From contig OU612070.1 in assembly GCA_914767715.1 (NCBI GenBank), positions 12,479,501-12,543,500 on the forward strand: DNA of 64,000 nt, given 5' to 3'. How positions within the stretch are numbered: position 1 is the stretch's first letter; each line of letters starts with the position of its first letter. The position numbers and the translations under genes were made by a program. The notes under the pieces were generated by a model, which was not told where the DNA came from, ran no database searches, and saw only the letters and a program-made list of their open reading frames with translations. Below are positions 9,371 to 19,485 of this stretch, one piece after another. The stretch comes from Membranipora membranacea. Its lineage: Eukaryota > Bryozoa > Gymnolaemata > Cheilostomatida > Membraniporidae.

Positions 9371-9689
9371 ATATATTAAGTATTACAGAAAACCACCTTA
9401 AATAAATAGTCGATATAATGAGCGAACATGCTAATTGTTACAGAATTTATGGTCTGCTTACTGTATGTTTATTTCTGGAGTTATCTGTGTTATGCTTATG
9501 AGAAGGCAATTCTGAACTCAAACAACAGCCACAGTATTCTGGTTTGTGATAATTGCATCATAAACGTTTTTTTTAAACCTGTGAGCTTGCCATCCCTAAA
9601 GAGTTCCATGTTGCTAATATTTGCATTCTTAGTATTTAGCTGTCCAGAGTGGCCGATGATGACGTCTTTCGTCTACAAATAAATTGTCT
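9363..9689. other. Inter-element spacer inside the foldback element
   Basis: No gene or clear repeat is seen apart from the hAT target duplication at its left edge. The plus-strand ORF at 9428-9682 shows no domain and overlaps the retrotransposon 3' end. Confidence 0.4.
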
Positions 9690-12600
9690 CCAATCGTCTC
9701 TGCTTCGGGATAGGCTCTGCCAAGATCTAAGGGGGATCTCCCGATCTTTCAGGGTTTCTTTTGATGATGTCCTCGTATCTCAGCTTTGGGCATCCAATTC
9801 CATATGTACCATCAGTGAGTTGTGAGTACAATATAAGCTTTGGTATTCGGGTGTTATCTAGTCTGTGGAAATGACCGGTCCTGCTGAGGCATCTGCTGAT
9901 GAGAATATCGTACATGCCAGGTAAGGAAGTTGTTTTCAGGATCCTTTAATTTGATATAAACTGCCACCACTTTATGTTGAGTATCTGTCTCAGGTGTCTC
10001 ATCATGAAAGCATTAAGTTTATAAGCAGTTACCTTGTACACAAACCAGGATTCGACACCATAGAGAAGAACTGATAGAACAATGGCTCTGTACACAGCAC
10101 TTTTAGTCTTGATGGTAGGATCCTTATTGTCCCATATATGATCTCTGAGTCTCCCAAAGGCTTTTGAGGTATTGGACATGCGTATCTCCAGTTCAGTGTC
10201 GACCTTGTTGTCGTTGGTGTCAGTTGTACCAAGATACTTAAACCTGCTAACCATAGCAAGGTTTTCACCATCAATATGGATGTCATCTCCTGCGTCAGAT
10301 AAGCCCGGTGAAGGTTGGTACATCACCTCAGTCTTTTTTATGCTAATCTTTTACCCAAACTGTTTGGCTGACTGGGCAAAACCAGATATAGTTTCCTGTG
10401 CATCTGCATGGTCTTGAGCAACAACTGGAGTATCATCTGCAAATATAAGTTCACGTACCAAAGCCCTTTCACCTGCTGACTGTATATTCACTCCTTTGTG
10501 TAGGGCCGACACAAGATTGGTGAAATTGGCAGGACAACCAAGTTTCTCTAGAATAGCCCACAAGGCATTTCTGTTCACAGTGTCAAAGCCAAAAGTCAAA
10601 ACACCATTACATCCTCGGCTCAACACAATCTTCTTGAATTTGCTTCAGGAAGAATATCATATCTACAGTGTCTTCGCCTGCGCAAAATCCACATTGTGCC
10701 TCTGGGAATAGGTCCTCTGCATAAAAGCTCAATCTTTTGAGTAACACACAGGCTAATACTTACCAGGTGTTCATAGAGGTGAGATGCCCTGATATTTCCC
10801 ACAGAGACGTCGATCACCTTTCTTAAACAGGGTTATAAGCTGAGCATCCTTCCAATCTTGTGGAGGCTCTCCGCTCTTCCAAGAGTCAACAATGATCTCA
10901 TGGTGTTGCAGGTGCTGCACTTGTAGAGCCACTCTGAATATGATATTTCAGGGTGTATTCTATCTGCACCGGGTGACTTTCCATTGCTGAGCATATACAT
11001 AGCATTGTTCAATTCGGTCAAGTCAGGATCATCATCAATCTCATTGCTTTCATAGAGAAGAGTGTTGAGATGTTCTGTCCAACAAGGGAGAAGGTCTTTT
11101 TCTCAGTTAGTAAAGTCTGATTGTTGGAGGAAAGTAGCTGATCAGATTGATCAACCCTCGGACCCCGTACTGCCCAAAGTCCTTGATGGAAACCTCTAGT
11201 GTCATTCATGTCTGCCAGCTCCTGTAGTTCAGCAGCTTTACTCTGCCACCATTCATTTTTCAATTCACGACATTTCTTTTGCAGACGACATGAGTAGTGT
11301 CTAAACCTGGTTTTGATGAATCTGGTATTACGATTCAACATTTCATTCAGGGCATGGTTACAAGCAGCTATCGGTTCACACAGTTCTTTATCGCTCTCCT
11401 CAAACCAGTCTGCATGATATCTCTCCACATATTCCAAGATCTCTTTGTACACCTCATACACCGTTGACTTGAATGCGGACCATTATTCTCTTCCACTGAG
11501 CCTGCCAGAGCAGGGAGCTGTTCATTCATGTTAGTTTCTAATTCACTCCTGATGGTATCAGACCACATAGTGTTAAAATTGAGCTTTCTAGGACGCTGAC
11601 TAGATTTACACATGAGCTTCCGCACTCTGAGCCTGGTGTAACACCTGTTGATGATGTGATCAGTGCTGCAGTTGGCACTAGCTCTAGTATCACTGATGTC
11701 ACACAATTCACATTGGCGGTTGACAATGAAGTCAATCAGGTGCCAGTGTCAAGCCCTCGGATGCATCCATGTGTTTTTATTGCTAGCTTTGTGCTTAAAG
11801 CTCGTATTTGTTATCACCAGCTGATGTTCAGCACAGATAGACAGTAAAAGCTCACCATTAGAATTAGATCGTCCAGTTCCAAATTTTCCAAACATATTAT
11901 TCCAGATCTCATTATCTTGGCCAACTCTAGCATTAAAGTCACCTAGGAACATAATTTTAGCTTCTTTAGGTACTGTCATCAAGGTGGAATCCAGCTGCTG
12001 ATAAAACTGTGCGATGTTCTCAGGGCTATTCGTCCTTGTACCGTAAGGTCGCGTATTGTAGCTGCATGGTTAATGTCCATGAGTGGTTAAAACTTAGTCA
12101 AGCATACCGCGGTTATAATAAGGGCATTGTTTCCAAATTCTATAGGCAGGCGGCTAATCAGTGAACATACATACTAACTCAGTTGTAACATGCTAGCAGC
12201 GACTATATATCTCTTATTTTTATTAACAATATCTGACCTCAGAAGAGACATATAAGGATGTGGAGCTCAATGTATTGACCTTCAAGGTCAAGCAGTTGTT
12301 GCCTCGTTACACCTCCATAAAATTATCATCCAATTAGAAACGATCTGACCAATAGTTAACCAATCAGCATTCTTCTTCCCCAACCAGTCGATGCAATGCT
12401 TATTATTATGGCAGACAGAAATGTATCATAATGTCTTGTTTTGAAGAAGTTAGTAGGACAGCTGACAGCTGTGGTCAGGTCTGTGCAGTGTGGTGGGAGG
12501 GCATTAGCATGTAACACATAGTGTGCACATTTCTTGATCATTATATTGCCTGGGCGGCTAAATATTGTGGTTAAATTACAGTGGGCTTGCTGGTGTGATA

Positions 12601-13002
12601 TGGCTAAAATCTGTGTTTTGTTTCCTAAATTAATCCAGGCCTGTTCACCAACAAGCCACGTGGTTACAATACGCTACCTTACGGTTGGCGCATACACCGC
12701 AATGATAGGAAATATCTGTTCTTGATTAGAGGGAGTCTAAGGGTGATCATTCTATCGTTTACAGATTTGGGGGTCTTCAGTCATATTGGCGAATACAGCA
12801 TTGATTCACTCTTCATTTCTGAGATCTTAGCACTACCAGTATCAACAAAACAAGCCTCACTTAGTGCTTCAACATCAATTCTATATTTCTTTAGCTCTTG
12901 TACAATGATGCCACTTCGCCTTTCTGGTCTATCTGCTCTATCACGATCAAGCATTGTTCTAATGTTCAACAAAGCAAAATTCAGATCATAAGCTGTTTGC
13001 AA
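9690..13002 (-). pseudogene. Decayed non-LTR retrotransposon (endonuclease-RT), minus strand
   Basis: In 5'-3' order the minus strand shows an apurinic-like endonuclease start (NIRTMLDRDRADRPERR, 12,940-13,000), AVYAPT just before the inserted element, then LGDFNARVGQD (11,930-11,960), NTSFKHKASNKNTWMHPR and a DH-containing block. The RT domain follows: [29 protein letters not shown] (motif A), IFADDTPVVA (motif C), FKYLGT, SVLLYGVESW and LLYSQLTDGTYGIGCPKLR. This matches the endonuclease-RT family often annotated as craniofacial development protein 2-like. Many stops and frameshifts are present. Motif B (QG.....P) is deleted between the helix at 10,480 and the FADD motif. The element cannot be active. 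Confidence 0.85.
12041..12684. mobile_element. 644-bp TIR element inserted in the retrotransposon endonuclease
   Basis: The ends are CCGTAAGGTCGCGTATTGTA (12,041-12,060) and, as reverse complement of 12,665-12,684, CCGTAAGGTAGCGTATTGTA: 19 of 20 bases match. The element splits the conserved AVYAPT / RTNSPENI junction of the host retrotransposon exactly, so the insertion limits are supported by the reading frame. The target duplication is at most 2-3 bp (AC or similar) and is ambiguous. There is no ORF of note. I do not recognise the family. Confidence 0.75.
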
Positions 13003-13407
13003 TTTTTATCCTTGGCAACGTCCTGCCAGTATGTATTTTATTTCTTGTGAGACTTCATGATCCAAATTGGTATAATGCTTGCAAAGGATTTGAAAGGCTA
13101 CTCTGAGTTTTGTAGGTTGTCAGAGCAGCCTTCTCTACAGGTTTAGAAAATTCTGTACTGGCAAGGTGAGACTAAGACGAGTGCAGATCCTCAGCCTGCT
13201 GATGCAATGACCAGCCAGATGTGCTGTAGGCTTACATACACATTGCCCTTACAGGTTGTCACGCTCCTGGCTTATTTTCATGGTTTGTTCTCCCAAAGAT
13301 CCCCATCTGATTAGCCTTGTGTCCAGTGTCCATTTCACCTTACATTATACATTAAAAGTTGGCTGGACTTCATATTATCTTTTAGTGTGCAGAGGCAAGT
13401 TTCAGTA
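13003..13407. other. Spacer between retrotransposon and right array
   Basis: Nothing recognisable is seen. It may include the retrotransposon 5' UTR. Confidence 0.4.
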
Positions 13408-14360
13408 CATATGGCCAAGTTATATATTTGGGGCCAGGTTTTACTAATTGGGGCCAAGTTTCATTGTATGGGGCCATGGTTTAGTTACTGGGTCCAATTT
13501 TCAGTACATGGGCCCAAGTTTTAATAATTGGGGCCAAGATTCATTTCGCGGGGCCAAGTTTTATATTTGGGGCCAAGTTTTAATGAATGGGGGCCAAGTT
13601 TTATTTATTGGGGCAAAGTTTTACTAATTGGGGCTAAGTTTTACTGATTGGGGTCAAGTTTCATTGCATGGGGCTAAGTTTTATATTTGGGGCCAAGTTT
13701 TAGTTATTTGGGCCAAGTTTCATTGCATGGAGCAAAGTTTTTCTAATTTGGGCCAAGTTCCAGGACTCGGGGCCAAGTTTTACTAATTGGGGCCAAGTTT
13801 CAGTACTTGGGGCCAAGTTTTACTAATTGGGGCCAAGTTTCACTGCATTGGGGCCAGGTTTCATTGCATCGGGCCAAGTTTTATATTTGGGGCCAAGTTT
13901 TACTAATTGGGGTCAAGTTTCAGTACATGGGGCCAAGTTTTATATTTGGGGCCTAGTTTTACTAATTTGGGCCAAGTTCCAGTACTTGGGGCCAAGTTTT
14001 ACTAATTGGGGCCAAGTTTCAGCACTTGGGGCCAAGTTTTACTATTTGGGGCCAAGTTTCATTGCATGGGGCCAAGTTTTACTAATTGGGGCCAAGCTTT
14101 ACTAATTGGGGCCAGGTTTCATTGCATCGGGCCAAGTTATATATTTGGGGCCAAGTTTGGCTCGGGCCAAGTTTGGCTCGGCCCAAGTTTGGCTCGGGCC
14201 AAGTTTGGCTAGGGCCAAGTTTGGCTCGGGCCAAGTTTGGCTCGGGCCAAGTTAGGCTCGGGCCAAGTTTGGCTCGGGCCAAGTTTGGCTTGGGCCAAGT
14301 TTGGCTCGGGCCAAGTTTGGCTCGGGCCAAGTTTGGCTCGGGCCAAGTTGTTGCGCTTCC
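13408..14360. repeat. Right terminal minisatellite array (inverted to the left array)
   Basis: From 13,408 to about 14,150 there are 19-20-bp units based on GGGGCCAAGTTTTACTAATT. From 14,150 to 14,350 the unit is the 16-bp GGCTCGGGCCAAGTTT, about a dozen times, nearly perfect. The 16-bp unit has no stop codon in any frame, so long ORFs run through it on both strands; these are artefacts. Confidence 0.93.
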
Positions 14361-14410
14361 CTGTAGAGTGGCCCCCGACCCGTCTGAGAAAAACGCAAAA
14401 AGCAAAAAGT
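14361..14410. repeat. Right target duplication and a piece of hAT-like sequence
   Basis: CTGTAGAG at 14,361-14,368 is followed by TGG, as in copy 2. Next comes a piece like the hAT MITE near 25,535-25,590 (CCCCCGACC...GTCTGAGAAAA), then AGCAAAAAGTAGGT, which again matches copy 2 just before its hAT insertion. Confidence 0.5.
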
Positions 14411-15200
14411 AGGTGATAGGGAGTATAGAGATATTTATGAATTTTAGTGTGTTTAATGCTCATTTTTAAACACTTTACTGCCAACATGAAATCAAGACTC
14501 CACTGAAAAGCAAGAAACAAGAATCAAAAAATTATGCAACTACCTGAAACTACTAGATTGGTGTTTAACCTTCACAAGAGGATACAACCCCCATCCTTTT
14601 GAGAGAGCCTGTAAGTTATCTATAGCAGTGGCTGTGTTTTCAATGGCCATCTCACTGTCTTTGCTTGAAGGTCTAACCAAACAGTTGGAATTGTTGACAA
14701 GTTGGGAACTACTCATCTCAGTTAGGGACCACAGCAGCTGCTGATACTTTTAGACGCAAACTATTGATGAGCTTGTAGCAATGCAGCAGTCAATGTCACT
14801 TTGTTGTAAAGAATTTCAAAATATTAAGAATATATTCGTTCGGCTAGGTATCTGTGATAAATTGCCTATGGTTTGAATAACAGACAGAGGCGCCAGGCGC
14901 ATAAAATGATGGTAATACTTTTGTGGTAAAGCCTTTCAAAAATCACAACCCTATTGTAAAGAATGAACTGCAACCACTCAGTACAATTCCACCTATCAGA
15001 AATCTGTAATGATTGGAGCTGTCGTGCCTAAAACCATGAAGTTGTTCCGATGAAGACGATATCTGAGAGAGTTGTCCTGGGACAGGTGGTAAAGAATGTT
15101 TTTTCTGCTTTCAAAAACTTCACTAGTCGACGCAGGAGCAAAGGCAGACCAAAGAGTATAGGGGGAATTGACCATCTTCATGCCTAAGGCTGGCAAAGTC
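14409..15200 (-). repeat. Dispersed 800-bp repeat, copy A
   Basis: This matches 33,190-33,966 nearly throughout, with small indels: an extra 60 bp near 14,425-14,485 here, and 40 bp more near 33,900 there. A third, partial trace lies at 29,100-29,145. The minus strand keeps an open stretch at 14,996-15,205 with no recognisable domain. It may be an untypified mobile element. Confidence 0.8.
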
Positions 15201-15284
15201 ATCATCTGTCCTCAGAGCTGCGTTGAAGTCCAAACTATGTGATTTCCATTTATCTTAAGCACAGCCTCTCTCTCCCCTTGTTTT

Positions 15285-15747
15285 TCCCACAGCCTGGTTT
15301 TCCCCACAGCCTGGTTTCCCGCAGCCTGGTTTTCTCCACATCGGGTTTTTCCCATAGCTTGGTTTCCCCATAGCATGAGTTTCCTCATTTTTTCGTTTTC
15401 CTTACATTTTGGACTTCCCCATAGCTCGCTTTTTCTTACAACAAGGTTTTCCCCACGGCTGTGGTTTTCCAGCAACATTGTCTTCCCTACGACAGGGATT
15501 TCCCCACAACAGGGTTTTCCCCACAGCCTGGTTTTTCATACATTGGGTTTTTTCCCATAGTTTGGTTTTCCCCATAGCACGGTTTCTCCATATCAGGGTT
15601 TTCCCAGACAGCCTGGTTTTTCCCATAGTTTGGTTTTCCTTACGTCTTGGAGTTCCCCATAGCTCGGTTTTTGCCACAACAGGGTTTTCCCCACAGCTGG
15701 GTTTTCCAGCAACAGGGTCTTCCCCACAGCAGGGTTTTCCCGCATCA
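15285..15747. repeat. GGTTTTCCCCACAGC minisatellite, array 1
   Basis: Degenerate units of about 18-21 bp carry the core GGTTTTCCCCACAGCC. Long ORFs run on both strands because the unit lacks stops; on the minus strand it reads as G-K-T/P repeats. Related arrays lie at 26,690-27,115 and 49,893-50,098. Confidence 0.85.
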
Positions 15748-15904
15748 TCATGCTTCACTCCCAGTGAGCTTAGATAGTGAATTCATAGAATTCTGTATGC
15801 TACCATCCATCAAAACAAATGATAAACCATAGCTACAGTTTAGGCTCGCATTGAAATTCAACCTAGAAAAAAAATAACTTGGAATGCTTTGTCCACTTTC
15901 TCAA

Positions 15905-16290
15905 TGTTGCAGGCCTTCGTCTTCTTTCTGACAGCCACATCACTTCTTTCTTTTCTGTGGTCTGACAGGATTTGCTGTCCCACATTGGTCAAGAACAACC
16001 TTACATTTTAACTTTTTTTTGTTTACCCTTTTTTTCCTCTAGCGCGTGATGGGCACTAGGCACTAGGCAATTTTCCCCCTGACCAATATTGTATCTGTTC
16101 GCATATTTTTCCTTAAAGTGTAGCGCAATTCCTTTAGTGACTAGATTTCTGATATCCTCATCTTGGTTTTTTTATTTTCTCAGTTATCTTTTTTTTTTCC
16201 TGACAGCCACAACACCTCCATCACTCTGTTTATTAATTTATGAGATTATGATGTGGAAAGCCATTAGATCTATTGACCTTTCTTAGCTGG
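15905..16290. repeat. Dispersed repeat flanking the minisatellite, copy A
   Basis: The segment CTGACAGCCACATCACTTC...CTGTGGTCTGAC...TGTTTACCCTTT...CCTCTAGC matches 27,195-27,345 in the same position relative to the array. A shorter match is at 29,440-29,475 and a part at 16,198-16,225. So the minisatellite travels with unique flanking sequence as one repeat family. Confidence 0.65.
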
Positions 16291-16439
16291 TTAAGCATTT
16301 CAAGGCATTCCGGCCTAACATTTGAGTTACTTTCTTGGGCCGGCTGCATTTTCTTGGTCAGTAGAAATTCTAGCAGAGATTTGAACCCCCACTTCAGCAG
16401 GAGCTATTTGGTAAAGGACTTGATAATCCCCAGTGAACC

Positions 16440-16612
16440 ATGGATTCTCTCGTAAAACAGTCAACATTTATGTTTGCAGGGAGATGTGATTGTGATATAA
16501 TCTCTGCAGCTGCAAATGCATCTGCCATTGAGACTAGGTGGAGGCCTATAAGCTCTCCACTGGCTTGATACAGTTCTGTATCATCAGTGACAGCCTGTGG
16601 TGTAACCAATCA
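16440..16612 (-). CDS. Exon-like ORF, unrecognised
   Basis: The minus-strand peptide includes TDDTELYQASGELIGLHLVS and a helical MADAFAAAEII part. The composition looks coding, but no clear splice pair fixes the ends and no family is recognised. Confidence 0.25.
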
Positions 16613-17330
16613 GGAATTGCTTGTCTATGGTTTTACACCACCCTTACTGTTGTACACTACAGCCATGTTATTGTAGGAGGTAACAATTTCCACCTAATGT
16701 GTCCAGTTTGATTTTGGGAGATTTGTCATAGTAATCCAGAGCTTTATAATAGTCACCTTTATTGAAGTTCACCTCACCAATTTTATTGAGGCAGGTAGAC
16801 ATATAGGATGTTTCTCAACTTATGTGCTGTCAATAGCATAGGGGTGAAATAGACTTGGAATTCAGCAATGTCACCTTACAAGCTCCTGCCGCAGCATCTG
16901 TTAATAAATAATGAGCATAAAAAAATAAGAACTGTTTTTTTTAATCAAAATTCACTAATGATTGATTTCAGAAACAGATTGAATGATCACAGGTTTTACA
17001 TTTGCCAGTTTTCTGCTGACTATCGTATTAGACTTGTACTTATAAATGTTTTCCTCCTGTACCTGTACTTTCCTTTGCCCGTGAATGGTTTTGGTACCTG
17101 CCAAATAGACAAAGACGCCTTTTCACTGCACATCATCTGTCCTTGATTCTCGGGTATAAGCCATAATTTACCGAGTGCCAACACTATCCATAGACATTTC
17201 CAGGATATTTTCCTTGGCATCTTCTCCAGAGACGACCGTTATTGATATCTTCTACGCTCGGGCCTTGTCATCCTACTGATACTTACAATGTAGCGTAGTG
17301 CAGTTATATTATAACAAAAGCTCTATCTAT
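16613..17330. other. No supported gene
   Basis: AT-rich sequence with short ORFs only. The minus-strand ORF at 17,020-17,220 and plus-strand ORF at 16,868-17,146 lack domain or splice support. Confidence 0.4.
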
Positions 17331-19035
17331 GGTATGGATTGATGGATGGATTTATTACTATCATAGACAAAAATTTGTCACGAAATACGTTGTTAATACT
17401 GACAAGAAAGAAAAACAAGGAAAACATCAGATCTCTGTTGTATAAAAAGTTTTTAAGAATAGTATATTATTAAGTGTATGTATGAGATGTCTTAAAAAGC
17501 TGTCTCTACCCCATGTACCCCGATATTTAACGGTGCGGTAGCGACCTGAGGGGCATTTAGTTAGAAAGTCATTGATAAAGTGCTCTTCATCGTGTATGTA
17601 CCGTAGTCCAAGTGTCTTGATCTGGTTGGCCACCAGAGCATCTATATCGGGGTGCTCAATCCCTAACTTGGCGGCATCTTTAAATATTTTGCGTAAGGAC
17701 TTCTTGTCGCTTGCATGGATGCTTGTACAAAGTATGGGGAGACAGTAAGTGATGAGGGATACAATAAAACTTTTGAATAACATATGAGAAAGGGGCTTTG
17801 AGCTATAGTATACAAAATTTTTCACAATATACATGCGTTGAGATGCAGTAGTCACTATGGATTGCACATGATCATGATAGCGGAGTTTATCGTCAACAGT
17901 AACACCAAGGTATTTTACTTTGTCACAAAAATCAACTTCCGTGCCGTTAAGGATAAGAGTAGGGGTAATGGGCATTACAAGCTGTGTAGAAAACATCATT
18001 TCTTGAGTCTTGGAGGCGTTTAACAATAGGTTTAAATCACAACATTGCTTTGAAATTCTACTTATCTCATCAAGATATGCACTAAGATCTGATTGATTTG
18101 ATATGCATCCAACTATACAGGTGTCGTCTGTGTATTTAATGACAGTAATATTGCTCAAGTCTGAGGTAATCCTATTGGTATATATTGAAAACAAAAGTGG
18201 AGATAAACAGCAACCCTTGGGAGTGCCAGTGTTGGTTATGATGGGTTTTGAGATATTGCCATCTACTATTGTTCTTTGGGTGCGATTTGTTAGGAAGCTG
18301 TATATCCATTTAGTGACATTGGAGTCGAGATGTGATAGTTGCGAGATTAAGTCTGGAACATGTATTGTGTTGAATGCAGAAGAAAAGTCAAGGAACAGAC
18401 ACCTGGCATAATTTGAAGCTTTCTTGTCAATGAAATCTGTGATGGTAGTAGTGAGGCATAAAAGGGCATCTTGAGTTGAGCGGTTTGCACGATAAGCAAA
18501 CTGAAGGTGGTCCATAGCTGTATGAGTAATAATGTAATGTTTAACAAGTCTCTCCATCATTTTGCACAGGCAACTGGTGAGCGCTATTGGTCTGTATTGT
18601 TTGAGTTGATCGGGATTCTTAACTTTGGGTAGGGGTTTGATAATGGCTGATTTCCAGGTAGTAGGGGTTGACTTAGACGTGATAAATTGAACAGTTTCGT
18701 TATGACAGGTGCCAGTTGATAGGCACATAGCTTAAGTACTTTGGGGATGAGGCCATCAGGGCCTGGACCTTTCCTTGAGTTCAACGATTTCAACTGCTTT
18801 AAGACAGTAGCCTCTTCTATTTCTAAAGGTGGTGCTATGGTGGCGTTGTTATTGATGTCAGGACGGTCAGCGAGAGGCTTCTCAAATCTTGTGAAGAAGG
18901 TGTTTAGGTCATCTGAGTTGAATGGATTTTGTTGAGTTGGTTGAGTTGGTTGGTTGAGTTGGTATGTTTGGGTCGGGTTTGAGATACATGACATGAGTAT
19001 GGATTGAAATATCCAGACCAGGTTTACATACATGC
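17330..19035 (-). mobile_element. 5'-truncated CR1-like non-LTR retrotransposon
   Basis: The RT and C-terminal domain are present on the minus strand. The 3' end carries an AATAAATCC(ATCC)n-type tail (17,336-17,362), as in many CR1/L2-group elements. There is no endonuclease domain; homology stops near 19,035, typical of 5' truncation during target-primed reverse transcription. It lies just left of duplication copy 2. Confidence 0.85.
17427..19033 (-). pseudogene. CR1-like reverse transcriptase, one frameshift
   Basis: The first part (19,033-18,690) has SRKGPGPDGLIPKVLK, the usual RT block 0/1. One single-base frameshift lies near 18,680, between NLS and STPTTW. From there a 420-codon frame is open to 17,427. 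It contains QYRPIALTS, LQFAYRANRSTQDAL, FLDFSSAFNTI (motif A), GTPKGCCLSPLLFSIYTN (motif B, usually PQG), YTDD (motif C, usually YADD), KYLGVTVDDKL and the downstream LPILCTSIH region. All catalytic aspartates are kept. It copies element RNA into DNA at a nicked target in the nucleus. One frameshift and the missing endonuclease make it non-autonomous. Confidence 0.85.
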
Positions 19036-19473
19036 ATCCTGAATCAATTTCTCATAAGACAATTTTTTCACTGATGATTTATTTTATTTCAATTCTAATC
19101 TGCTACTGTGACAGCTTCGACAGCATGACAGGTAATACAATTAAAATTGTGGTCAATACTGTTATCAAGGATGAAAAGTCAAAATATTAATTACGTAAAA
19201 ATTGTTTCAATCTGAAGGACAAAAAATTGTCATGCCTGAAGCTCAAAAGTGAATAAATCGCTCTAATGCTTCAATTTCATTTTTAATATCTGATCGTTGG
19301 TTGTTAGATATTGACGGTGTAGTAGGAGTGCTTACTCTGCTTCTTCTGCATCCTGGCCGGCAGAGTCCTGGCACTAGCTGGCCGAGGAGTCTTTGGCCGA
19401 GGAGCAAAGATAGAGACAGTATCACTAGGCTCATCCTCTGATGAAGAGCTGCTGCTGAGCTTCCTCACCCTCT
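19034..19473. other. Spacer between the CR1-like element and duplication copy 2
   Basis: Minus-strand ORFs at 19,243-19,489 read as Ser-rich or Arg-rich peptides (KLSSSSSSEDEPSDTV). They lie just downstream of the zinc-ribbon gene stop and may be further 3' sequence of that gene or an extra exon. No match to copy 1 can be tested, because copy 1 runs off the window. Confidence 0.35.
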
Positions 19474-19485
19474 TCCGAGAACATC

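Larger units (their letters stand above)
8102..14360. mobile_element. Foldback-type element with tandem-repeat inverted termini
   Basis: The left end has a few CCGAGCCAAACTTGGC 16-bp units and then about 30 units of 19-20 bp (CTTGGCCCCAATTAGTAAAA and variants). The right end is the mirror image: the same 19-20-bp units in reverse complement (13,408-14,150), then about a dozen 16-bp units (14,150-14,350). Eight-base target duplications flank the whole, and copy 2 shows the uninserted site. This is the architecture of FB (Drosophila) and TU (sea urchin) foldback elements, whose inverted termini carry internal tandem repeats. No transposase is seen; the central 4.6 kb is filled with other mobile elements. 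An alternative is two independent arrays in opposite orientation, but the shared flank with copy 2 argues against it. Confidence 0.6.

Noticed and set aside
14082-14520. Three overlapping ORFs over 100 codons on both strands
   Set aside because: They run through the 16-bp repeat, which has no stop in any frame. The period gives a forced 16-residue repeat, not a gene.
16868-17220. Overlapping ORFs on both strands near 17 kb
   Set aside because: No domain, no splice sites in phase, AT-rich; likely chance.
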